Assembly (NCBI GenBank): GCA_031257595.1
Contig: JAIROH010000151.1
Span: forward strand, 1-7,311
From: Treponema sp.
GTDB lineage: Bacteria; Spirochaetota; Spirochaetia; Treponematales; Breznakiellaceae
Reading direction: 5' to 3'
DNA length: 7,311 nucleotides
Shown: positions 1 through 7,179 of the stretch, in pieces
Layout of the letters: each line of letters opens with the position of its first letter
Position numbering within the stretch: the stretch's first letter is position 1
Position numbers and translations under genes: made by a program
The notes under the pieces: generated by a model
Databases searched by the model: none
Told to the model about the DNA's origin: nothing
What the model saw: only the letters and a program-made list of their open reading frames with translations

Positions 1-2
1 GG

Positions 3-3000
3 ATGATCCTTAACCGAATTGAGGCGTTGCTGCTGGAAAAAAGCGGGAATCCCGCCGCGCTTTTTGTGTTTCCCACCGATGTGGCGGTTTCCCGCTGGGT
101 AGACCGGTTGCTGCGTCTTCGAGGCGGCGGCACCGTAGCGATGGAGCAGTTTATCGCCTGGGATACTTTTAAAAAGGAGTCGGTTCGTTCCCGGGTGCAG
201 GACAGAAAGAGTGTTCCCTCGGTTTTGCGGAAGATATTCGTAAGAAGCCTGATTCAAGAAAACGCGGAACTGGGCGCGGCCGGAAGGGAAACGCTCTTTG
301 GCTCGCTTATACCCCGCGAATTTGCCCGCCAGGGACCGTCGTATGTTTCGTGGCTTACGGGTATCTTGCCCCAGCTTGGTTACTGGTTCGAAAAAATGAC
401 GGGGCGGACGGCCGCTTCCGCCGGTGCGGGGGACACACGCGGCGTTGAATCTGCCGGCAGTCCGGATGGTATGCCCCCGGGTGATGACCGGGACCTCTTT
501 ACCTTTTTTTTCCGGTACAGGCGCTTTCTCGATGACAACGGCCTTTTTGAGCCAGCCTGGGAAAAGCCGCCCTTTGATGACAACGGGAAGGAGTGTTTTA
601 TCTTTTTTCCCGAATCCCTTGCCGATTTTAAAGAATACGAAGGTATACTAAGTAACGCGAATCATGTTACAATAGTAAGCTTAAGCGAAGATGATATTGC
701 GGAAAAACAGAACCGTGTTTTTTTCTACACCAATTCCCGCAGTGAAATTACCGAAGCCGCCCTGTATATACGCGCTCTGGTTGAACGGGAAAAAACAGCC
801 TGGGAGGATATCGCGGTAAGTATTCCCGACACGGAAAACTACGAGCCCTACGTGCTGAGGGAATTTGCCGGCCGGAATATCCCGGTGGTCCGCCGCACCG
901 GAAAGCCCCTGGCCTCGTATCCGGCGGGCCGGTTTTTCCCGGCCATTGCGGATTGTTATTCGGCGGACTTTTCGTTTGATTCGGTAGTATCGCTGCTGCT
1001 CAACAGACATTTACCCTGGAAGGACGGCGAAGCGATAAATCAGCTTATCGAATTTGGCATTAAAAACAACTGCATCTGTTCCTGGAACGATGGGGAGCCC
1101 GTTGACGTGTGGCTGGACGCCTTCGCTTCACCCGCCGGGAACCGGGAAAAACGGGCGGAAGATTTTTACCGCGCTTTTAAAGGGGATGTGATTGCCCTGA
1201 ACCGCGCGGCGTCATTTGCGGAACTCAGGCGCTGTTACTTTGTCTTTCGGGGGCATTTTCTTGACATGGAAAACTGCCTCCCGGAAACGGATTTGGTACT
1301 TTCCCGGTGTATCTCGGAACTGGCGGCTTTAATCGAAATCGAAAGATCGTTTCCTAAAGTCAAAGCGCCGGACCCCTGCCGCTTCTTCGTCGATCATCTG
1401 AAGGAAACCGCCTACCTCCCCCAGGAAAAAACAAGCGGTGTTTCCATACTTCCCTGCCGGACCGCCGCGCCGGCTCTGTTTGACTGTCATATCATTCTCG
1501 GGTCAAGTCAGGATAACCTTACCGCGGTTTTTTCCCGGCTGAATTTCCTGCCGCGCAAAAAACGGGAAATGCTTGGCGTCAGGGACGACGACGCTTCCCG
1601 GGCTTTTATCGGCCTCCACCGCTTTAATTCCCTTAGACCCGCCGTGTTTTTCTGTGCCCGGGACACTTTTTCGGGTTACGCGATACCCCACAGCTGCCTT
1701 GACGTTTCCGGCAAGCCCCGTATACGCTACGCCGATACCGACCCCGGCGCCTTTGCGGAAGACATTTACCGGGACGAGCGGCTGTTCTACGCGGCTTTTC
1801 AGTCTGACGCCGCGGCGTTCCGGTCCGACGCCACGGTCACTGCGGCCGCCGGCAGGGCCGCGATGTTTCCGCCCCGGCTGCACTCGATCCAGGCCCGGGG
1901 GTTTGCCGCCTGGTTGCGGCGGCGGCGCGCCATGGCCGGGGAAAACCCGGCGAAAATCGCCGGCAGCCGGCTCCTTTCCCTGATTGGGGAACGTTACGGC
2001 GGCGGCGCGGATCATCCCGGCCTGATACGGGTTTCCGCCTCGGCCATGAAGCCCTATTACGAGTGCGCCCTCCGGTGGCTTTTTGAGGATGTGCTTGCCC
2101 TTGAAAATGTCCGGATGGAAGCATCGGTAATGGCGGAGAATGTTCTCGGCTCGGTGTACCATGCCGTGCTGGATTGTTTTTTTAAGGCGGTGCAAAAACA
2201 ATCGAACGGCGTTCTCGCCGGTATGGTAAACGGGGAGCTTCCGCCCGGGTATTACAAACTTCTTTCGGACAGTGTTTCTGCGGTTTTCGATAAATTGCCC
2301 AGGCTCCCCGGTGAGCATCTTGATATGAGCGCGCTTACCGTCCGTTTTCTCAAGGCGCAGCGGCGAACGGTGCTGCGGCAGCTTGAAATTTTTACCGCGG
2401 CATTGCTGCGTTATTTCGGCGGCTTCAGGGTGCTGGAGAGTGAATTGACCTACACCGCCGATGAACAGGAATACTACCTGCTTGGAAAGATAGACTGCCT
2501 TCTGGAAGATGTCAGGGATGATTCCGAGAGGAACAGCGAACTGGTTATCGCCGACTTCAAGCTGAATTCCACACCCGGCAAAAAACCATGCACCGGCCAG
2601 GGAGAAAACGGCCTGGAAAATTTCCAGCTTCCCATGTACATCACCCTGGCGGAAAAAAACGGCTGCGGCTTTGCGGGAACCGCCCTCTTTTTCAGCATCA
2701 TGCGGGCGGAACCCAATGTAATATTCGGTTCAATTCGGGACGGGGTAAGCGGAAAAGAAAAAGCCGGAATTGGACGCACGGGTGAGGAAGATGATCCTTT
2801 TGAAACCGTTATGTCCGAATTCCGTGCAAAGGCGGCGCGATACGCCGGGGAAACGGCAAGCGGTAATTTTACTACCATCAGCGCGGGCGAAAGAAAATGC
2901 TATCAGTGCGTTTATCACCGGGTATGCAGGACGGTCTACGCGGTTGGCCGGGAAAGGGAACTGCCCGGCGGCGTAGCCGGACAGGGAACGGAATTTTGCG

Positions 3001-3020
3001 GGAAGGAGGCCGGCGGATGA
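3..3020 (+). CDS. addB: AddB-like subunit of the AddAB helicase-nuclease (ATP-dependent deoxyribonuclease subunit B)
   Basis: This is probably the B subunit of AddAB, which resects double-strand DNA ends in the cytoplasm and prepares 3' tails for RecA. Residues about 20-520 look like an inactivated helicase scaffold: FVFPTD near 21-26, an AddB/RecB-like stretch at about 246-315, and a motif V-like block ending in HIILG near 496-500. No Walker A P-loop is visible. Residues about 680-980 form a RecB-type PD-(D/E)XK nuclease with H720, G828-x-I-D831, D851-F-K853 and Q875-x3-Y879. Cys688 together with C966-x2-C969-x5-C975 matches the iron-sulfur staple of AddB nucleases. At 1005 residues it is within the usual AddB size. 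Residues about 133-162 look like a Gly/Ser/Asp-rich linker. The ATG lies two bases from the window edge, so its ribosome site and any earlier start cannot be seen. The ORF overlaps addA by 4 bp. Identity as AddB rests on nuclease plus cysteines plus neighbour; the N-terminal half is divergent. Confidence 0.87.
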   Translation: MILNRIEALLLEKSGNPAALFVFPTDVAVSRWVDRLLRLRGGGTVAMEQFIAWDTFKKESVRSRVQDRKSVPSVLRKIFVRSLIQENAELGAAGRETLFGSLIPREFARQGPSYVSWLTGILPQLGYWFEKMTGRTAASAGAGDTRGVESAGSPDGMPPGDDRDLFTFFFRYRRFLDDNGLFEPAWEKPPFDDNGKECFIFFPESLADFKEYEGILSNANHVTIVSLSEDDIAEKQNRVFFYTNSRSEITEAALYIRALVEREKTAWEDIAVSIPDTENYEPYVLREFAGRNIPVVRRTGKPLASYPAGRFFPAIADCYSADFSFDSVVSLLLNRHLPWKDGEAINQLIEFGIKNNCICSWNDGEPVDVWLDAFASPAGNREKRAEDFYRAFKGDVIALNRAASFAELRRCYFVFRGHFLDMENCLPETDLVLSRCISELAALIEIERSFPKVKAPDPCRFFVDHLKETAYLPQEKTSGVSILPCRTAAPALFDCHIILGSSQDNLTAVFSRLNFLPRKKREMLGVRDDDASRAFIGLHRFNSLRPAVFFCARDTFSGYAIPHSCLDVSGKPRIRYADTDPGAFAEDIYRDERLFYAAFQSDAAAFRSDATVTAAAGRAAMFPPRLHSIQARGFAAWLRRRRAMAGENPAKIAGSRLLSLIGERYGGGADHPGLIRVSASAMKPYYECALRWLFEDVLALENVRMEASVMAENVLGSVYHAVLDCFFKAVQKQSNGVLAGMVNGELPPGYYKLLSDSVSAVFDKLPRLPGEHLDMSALTVRFLKAQRRTVLRQLEIFTAALLRYFGGFRVLESELTYTADEQEYYLLGKIDCLLEDVRDDSERNSELVIADFKLNSTPGKKPCTGQGENGLENFQLPMYITLAEKNGCGFAGTALFFSIMRAEPNVIFGSIRDGVSGKEKAGIGRTGEEDDPFETVMSEFRAKAARYAGETASGNFTTISAGERKCYQCVYHRVCRTVYAVGRERELPGGVAGQGTEFCGKEAGG
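3003..3009 (+). promoter_or_regulatory. Ribosome binding site of addA inside the end of addB
   Basis: AAGGAGG, a near-perfect anti-Shine-Dalgarno match, sits seven bases before the ATG at 3017. It decides the addA start: an in-frame ATG at 2897 would add 40 residues overlapping the cysteine cluster of addB, and those residues do not resemble an AddA N-terminus. The addB stop TGA shares bases with this ATG (ATGA, 3017-3020), an arrangement typical of translational coupling. Confidence 0.85.
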
Positions 3021-6000
3021 GTGATAACACGAAACAGATAACGCTTAACGATGAACAGAAAGCCGCCGCCGGATATGAAAAAAATGTTGTCGTCGCTGCG
3101 GGGGCCGGTTCGGGGAAGACTTCGGTTCTGGCGAGCCGTTACGCGCACCTTGTAACCGAAAAAGGCCTTACGGTCGAGCAGATACTTACCCTTACCTTTA
3201 CCCGGAAGGCGGCCGCGGAGATGTATCAGAGGATCTACGGCACGCTGTCTTATCTGGCCGAACATGAACGGGGAGACAAACAAAAGAAGGCGCGGAAAGC
3301 GGTGGAGGATTTTTTTCATGCCCGGATTCAAACCCTGGATTCCTACAGTTCCGGCCTGGTCAGGCAGGGATCCGTCCGTTACGGCATCTCTCCGGAATTC
3401 GCCATTGATGAGGAACGCTGCCGTTCACTGGCGCGGGAAGAAGCGCTGCCTTTTCTTATCGCGCGCCGCCAACACCCGGCGATAGAACAACTGTACCGGC
3501 GGAAGCGTTCCCGGAACAGCCGGGGCGCCGGTTCAGCGCCCGCCGATATCGCGGAAAGATTCTTCGCCTCCACGGTATTAACGTACAGCGGTATTGACGA
3601 GCCGCCCGATTTTGCCGGACACACAAAACGGCAATTTGACATCGTCACGGCGGAGTGGAGGGAAATTACAAAATTCATTCTTGACCGGCTGGAGAGATTG
3701 AGGGATATTGCCGGGGGCGCTGATAAAGCCGATAATTTTGTTAAACAGCTTGAACCTATAATCAGGCAGCTCGATTCCGGCGCGGTAAGCTTTCCCGATA
3801 CGGCGGAACTTAAAAGTTTTTTTGATACGCTTACCGCCCTTGCGGACGGCGAATGTGTAGCGGAGGCGGAGGGGCATCCTGTAAAGCAAAGGCTCCTGCA
3901 ATGCCTTGTTTTTATGAACGGCTTTTACGAAAAACTGAATTTACGGTACGGCAAACGCGACAGCCAGGCGAAAAGAATCGTCAACGAACTGCGGAGTGGT
4001 TTCGCCCTTTTTTCATCCCTCGCGGTTTTCTGTATGCAGGCGGGGATCATCCTCTCCCTGATGACCCTGCTCAACGATTTCCAGAAGATCTTCCTCGAAA
4101 AGAAACGTGCGGAGGGGATACTTACCTACAACGACGCGGCCCGCCTTGCCCGGACCATGCTCAGGGATCATCCCGATATACGGCAAAGCGAAAAAGAAAC
4201 TTTTAAAGCCGTTATGATCGACGAGTTTCAGGACAACAACGAACTGCAAAAAGAGCTGCTTTTTCTGTTGGCGGAAAATGAGGCGCGGCAGGAAAAAAGT
4301 GTTCCAACGGCGGAAGAACTTTTCGATAACAAACTCTTTTTTGTCGGCGATGAAAAACAGTCTATCTACCGTTTCCGGGGCGCCGATGTGTCGGTGTTCC
4401 GCAGGCTGCAGGAAGAACTGGCGGGCGGCGTCCTCCGCCTTAAAACCAATTACCGCTCCTCCCCGGCCCTTATCGGGGCCTTTAACGCCATTTTCGGCGG
4501 TTCTGAATTTGATCCGGCGGGTGTTAAACCCCTCGGCCTTTCCCCCCCGGTTTTTGTGCGCGAAACGGATCAGGCGGAAACTGTTCCTCCGTATGAGGCC
4601 CTGTACGCGCCGCTTGCCGCGGGGGCCGCTCATGCAGGAAGCCTGACCCTGTGCCTGCTCAATAAAAACGGAAGCGCGGCGGAAAATTTTGATGGGGAAG
4701 ACGGGGAAATGCCTGAAGCGGAGGAGATGGATTCCGTGGAAAACGAAGCCCTGTTTACGGCGGAGCGGATACGGCGGCTTCTTGAGGAAAAGGACGATGA
4801 CGGCAGGGCGCGGTATCAGCCGGATGATATAGCGATTCTGTTCCGCTCCCACAGCCCGCAGAGATTATTTGAAAAACACCTCAGGCTGCTCAACATTCCC
4901 TATGCCGCCGAGGGGATCACCGGCTTCTTTTCCGACGGGCCGGTAAACGACATAATGGCCGTTTTAAGGCTGGCGGCCTATCCCCTGGATTCCGAGGCTT
5001 ACGCGATCTTCCTGCGTTCTCCTTTCGCGGGTCTGTCGCTTCAGGGTACGGCCGTCTGCATTGCCGCCTTCAACCGGACAAGGGCAAACGCCTTTCGGGA
5101 AAAGGACCGGGAGGCCGCGCCGTTTTCCGGTGAAGTCACGGAACAGCTTGCGGAAACGGATCGGGAAAGATTCCTCAACGGGCAGAAACTCTACCGGAAT
5201 ATCCGCGAGGCCGCGGCGGAAAAAACTATTGCCGAAACAGTTACGTATTTGTGGTACGACGAAGGTTACCGGTACGAAACCGAGTGGAACCCCCAAACGG
5301 CCGTTTACCGCGAACTGTACGACTACCTCTTTGCCTTGGCGGTGCGGGCCGATGAGGACGGAAAAAGTCTTGCCGCCTTTACCGACTACCTGCGGGATCT
5401 GCGGGATTCAGGCGGCCGTCTTGAAGACGTGGATATTCCCCTGGAACGTTCCGGCGCGGTCAGGCTTATGACCATCCACAAGAGCAAGGGCCTGGAATTT
5501 CCGGTAGTGTTTCTGGTTTGTTCCGGAAACAGGGGAAGGCAGGGCGCCGGTGACGCCGATGTATACGAGACCGAAGACGGGGGCATTTCCTGCAACCCGC
5601 CGCTTCCCCCGGAATGTTCCGGGATGGACAAAGTGCGGCGCAATTTCTTTTACGAGCGGGGCAAGGCCGAAGAAAAACGGAAAAAAACCGCGGAGCTGCG
5701 GCGGCTTCTCTACGTGGCGATGACCAGGGCGGAACGGGAACTTTTTATTACGGGAACACTGGCGCTTGGGGAAAATGGGGAATCCGGTACGGATAACGAT
5801 CTGCCGCAGAAGCTGAAGGCCGTAATGGAGAAAAAATTATCCGCCCAGGCCAAAAACGATGAAAAAAACGGGACCGCGCGTATTCCGGGCGACTCAATAA
5901 TCGACAACGATACTTTTCTGGGACTCTTGCTTCCCGCAATCGCGTCCGGAATTCCCGGCGAAACGGCGGCGTACCGGGAGCCGTTTTTTAAACTGGAATC

Positions 6001-6811
6001 CATCCCCGTTTATACGGACGAGTACATCAGGAACCGGGAACGCCGGGGCGCCGCCTATTTTAACGATCGGACGGGGCTTTCCCGCTTTCTCGCAGACATT
6101 GAGCCGCATTATGAGAAGGTTGCCGTCCTTGAGACGCCCTTTATCCCCAGCCCCTACCGGACGCCGGTCTCTTTCCGCGTTTACGCGGAAGAAGACGGCG
6201 ATTCCGCCGCCGCAACAGCCGGATGCCGCTTTGACGGCGAAAATTCCGGGGAAAGCGCGGCGGACATTTTCGGTACGGTGGACGGCGTCCTTGCCCGGTT
6301 CGGTGCCTCAAACCGGGGGAAGGAAGGCGGTTTTTCCGCCGCGGACTTCGGGACCATTGCCCACGCCTGCGTAGAATCGCTCTTGAACGGAGAGACGCCG
6401 TCGATCCCGGCGAAACTTGCCGGCAATCTTGGCCCGGGCGAGGCGGAAACGCTTCTCACCGCAGGTAAAACCATAGCGGAACGCTTTGTCAATTCACCGC
6501 TGGGGAGGAAGGCCGCTTCCGCCGCACTGCGAAAAAGCGAATACAGTTTCAGGAGTCTCCTCAAAGACGCCGGCGGGGAAACGGTTTTTATAAACGGTAC
6601 TATCGACCTGCTTTTTGAATATGAAGACACGGTACATGTAGTTGATTTCAAGACAGATAGTCGGGAAAACCCGGCGGAACATATCCCCCAAATGAGCTTT
6701 TACTGCCGGGCGGCTTCCGAACTCCGCCGGAAAAAATGCCGCCTCTGGCTCTATTACCTCCGTACCGGACGTGCGGTGGAGGTGACCGAAGCCGCCGCCG
6801 CGAAAGCATAA
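3017..6811 (+). CDS. addA: AddA helicase-nuclease subunit (UvrD/RecB superfamily 1 helicase with C-terminal PD-(D/E)XK nuclease)
   Basis: AddA is the ATP-driven 3'-5' motor of AddAB and carries the second nuclease. All superfamily 1A helicase motifs are present in order: Q motif around Gln14, Walker A at 29-36 (GAGSGKTS, Lys34), motif Ia TLTFTRKAA at 58-66, motif Ic IQTLDSYS at 104-111, Walker B DEFQD at 402-406, motif III GDEKQSIYRFRGA at 444-456, motif IV NYRSS at 478-482, motif V MTIHKSKGLEFP at 818-829 and motif VI YVAMTRA at 899-905. The C-terminal nuclease shows H1116, G-x-I-D1197, D1210-F-K1212 and Q1225-x3-Y1229, so both active centres look intact. The 1264-residue product is close to the usual AddA length of about 1200-1250. 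The start at 3017 is chosen for its strong ribosome site and the ATGA overlap with addB. Having a nuclease domain in both subunits favours AddAB over RecBCD; no recD or recC lies in view. It is presumably transcribed with addB from a promoter left of the window. Confidence 0.96.
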   Translation: MSDNTKQITLNDEQKAAAGYEKNVVVAAGAGSGKTSVLASRYAHLVTEKGLTVEQILTLTFTRKAAAEMYQRIYGTLSYLAEHERGDKQKKARKAVEDFFHARIQTLDSYSSGLVRQGSVRYGISPEFAIDEERCRSLAREEALPFLIARRQHPAIEQLYRRKRSRNSRGAGSAPADIAERFFASTVLTYSGIDEPPDFAGHTKRQFDIVTAEWREITKFILDRLERLRDIAGGADKADNFVKQLEPIIRQLDSGAVSFPDTAELKSFFDTLTALADGECVAEAEGHPVKQRLLQCLVFMNGFYEKLNLRYGKRDSQAKRIVNELRSGFALFSSLAVFCMQAGIILSLMTLLNDFQKIFLEKKRAEGILTYNDAARLARTMLRDHPDIRQSEKETFKAVMIDEFQDNNELQKELLFLLAENEARQEKSVPTAEELFDNKLFFVGDEKQSIYRFRGADVSVFRRLQEELAGGVLRLKTNYRSSPALIGAFNAIFGGSEFDPAGVKPLGLSPPVFVRETDQAETVPPYEALYAPLAAGAAHAGSLTLCLLNKNGSAAENFDGEDGEMPEAEEMDSVENEALFTAERIRRLLEEKDDDGRARYQPDDIAILFRSHSPQRLFEKHLRLLNIPYAAEGITGFFSDGPVNDIMAVLRLAAYPLDSEAYAIFLRSPFAGLSLQGTAVCIAAFNRTRANAFREKDREAAPFSGEVTEQLAETDRERFLNGQKLYRNIREAAAEKTIAETVTYLWYDEGYRYETEWNPQTAVYRELYDYLFALAVRADEDGKSLAAFTDYLRDLRDSGGRLEDVDIPLERSGAVRLMTIHKSKGLEFPVVFLVCSGNRGRQGAGDADVYETEDGGISCNPPLPPECSGMDKVRRNFFYERGKAEEKRKKTAELRRLLYVAMTRAERELFITGTLALGENGESGTDNDLPQKLKAVMEKKLSAQAKNDEKNGTARIPGDSIIDNDTFLGLLLPAIASGIPGETAAYREPFFKLESIPVYTDEYIRNRERRGAAYFNDRTGLSRFLADIEPHYEKVAVLETPFIPSPYRTPVSFRVYAEEDGDSAAATAGCRFDGENSGESAADIFGTVDGVLARFGASNRGKEGGFSAADFGTIAHACVESLLNGETPSIPAKLAGNLGPGEAETLLTAGKTIAERFVNSPLGRKAASAALRKSEYSFRSLLKDAGGETVFINGTIDLLFEYEDTVHVVDFKTDSRENPAEHIPQMSFYCRAASELRRKKCRLWLYYLRTGRAVEVTEAAAAKA

Positions 6812-6875
6812 AAAAACACGCGAAAAGGACCATACACACGCCGTTATGTGCCTTTTTTGCCCAAATTTTTTGTCG

Positions 6876-6897
6876 CAGGCGCCATCCGTGGCGCCTG
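6876..6897. repeat. Perfect GC-rich inverted repeat, possible transcript-end hairpin of addBA
   Basis: CAGGCGCC and GGCGCCTG form an 8-bp perfect stem around the 6-base loop ATCCGT, 64 bases after the addA stop. On the plus strand it is followed by AAAATTTTGAAATTTT rather than a clean T-run, so it is a poor classical intrinsic terminator. It could instead stabilise the 3' end of the addBA message, or be a copy of a dispersed palindromic repeat. The palindrome is certain; its role is not. Confidence 0.6.
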
Positions 6898-6937
6898 AAA
6901 ATTTTGAAATTTTCGGGTAAAGCGCGAACACTTTACC
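6897..6937. repeat. Two further short inverted repeats downstream of the GC hairpin
   Basis: GAAAATTT (6897-6904) is complementary to AAATTTTC (6907-6914), with a two-base gap. GGTAAAG (6916-6922) is complementary to CTTTACC (6931-6937), with an 8-base loop. They directly abut the GC-rich hairpin, so three stem-forming segments follow one another within about 60 bases. AT-rich palindromes of this size can arise by chance, so only the clustering is worth noting. Confidence 0.4.
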
Positions 6938-7082
6938 GCAACATTTCAACATTGCTGCCGTTTTTGAATATCTGCAAAGCGTTGAGGTCGTCATACTATC
7001 GGTTCCGCCGTATGTGGACGGCATTCCTTCACATTTGATACCGTTTCTAAAACAGATGGAGCAGTATTGCATAAATAATTAA
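6921..7082 (+). pseudogene. Remnant of a flavodoxin-fold NAD(P)H/FMN oxidoreductase-like gene
   Basis: A 53-codon open frame runs from just after an in-frame TAA (6918-6920) to TAA at 7080-7082. It has no usable start: its only ATG is near the 3' end. The residues around VEVVILSVPPYVDGIPSHL (about 6981-7037) resemble the strand-loop segment of flavodoxin-like oxidoreductases, where a hydrophobic strand is followed by a P-x-Y-x-D-G-x-P-x-H pattern near the flavin. The preceding residues FEYLQS fit the helix before that strand, and the following FLKQMEQYC fits the helix after it. Both the N-terminal phosphate-binding loop and the C-terminal half are missing, since intact members are roughly 150-250 residues. 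It therefore looks like an internal fragment of a lost gene in the same direction as addBA. The family assignment is from recognition of the pattern only; a chance open frame is the alternative. Confidence 0.42.
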
Positions 7083-7092
7083 AATAGATGAA

Positions 7093-7128
7093 GGGGCTGT
7101 AAAAGAAGTGGAACAGCGCCTGTTTTTT
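7093..7128 (+). terminator. Hairpin plus T-run at the IS tip, possible intrinsic terminator
   Basis: GGGGCTGT (7093-7100) pairs with ACAGCGCC (7113-7120) at seven of eight positions around a 12-base loop, and TGTTTTTT follows immediately. This matches an intrinsic terminator reading left to right, toward the transposase. It could stop transcription entering the element from addBA, which would limit antisense RNA over the transposase gene. The one G-G mismatch and large loop weaken it, and the palindrome may instead serve transposase binding. Confidence 0.35.
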
Positions 7129-7179
7129 AAGGGCGTTGGCGGACGGTTTTCTGTTTTTTAGATACTCTCTTGACTAAGG

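Noticed and set aside
504..511. Run of eight T inside addB as a phase-variation tract
   Set aside because: Runs of seven T occur repeatedly in both genes, as Phe codons and composition would produce. Nothing suggests switching of a repair enzyme.
1503..2318. Long minus-strand open frame of 271 codons inside addB
   Set aside because: It is antisense to the well-supported nuclease-linker region of addB. It is Gly/Pro/Arg-rich with no recognisable domain, as expected of a shadow frame in GC-rich coding DNA.
2897..3016. Upstream extension of addA from the in-frame ATG at 2897
   Set aside because: It would overlap the addB cysteine cluster by over 120 bases, has no good ribosome site, and the extra 40 residues are Arg/Gly-rich and unlike an AddA N-terminus. 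The ATG at 3017 has a near-perfect ribosome site.
4013..4852. Minus-strand open frame of 279 codons inside addA
   Set aside because: It is the complement of helicase motifs II-IV of addA and shows no motif of its own.
6827..6858. Weak hairpin before TTTTTT (6853-6858) as the addBA terminator
   Set aside because: Only CATA/TATG plus an outer GG/CC pair across an internal loop, with a 10-base loop. This is too unstable to call a terminator despite the T-run.
6736..7038. Plus-strand 100-codon open frame crossing the addA stop
   Set aside because: Its first part lies out of frame inside addA and its start has no ribosome site. Its tail is the shifted reading of the flavoprotein fragment, which is more convincing in the other frame.
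6494..7072. Minus-strand open frame spanning the end of addA and the intergenic region
   Set aside because: It is antisense to the AddA nuclease motifs and to the flavoprotein fragment. The plus-strand readings are more protein-like and no ribosome site supports it.
7075..7161. Open frame reading from the remnant into the IS tip
   Set aside because: It has no start codon, crosses the proposed IS boundary and consists mostly of the IS terminal sequence, so it is a chance frame.
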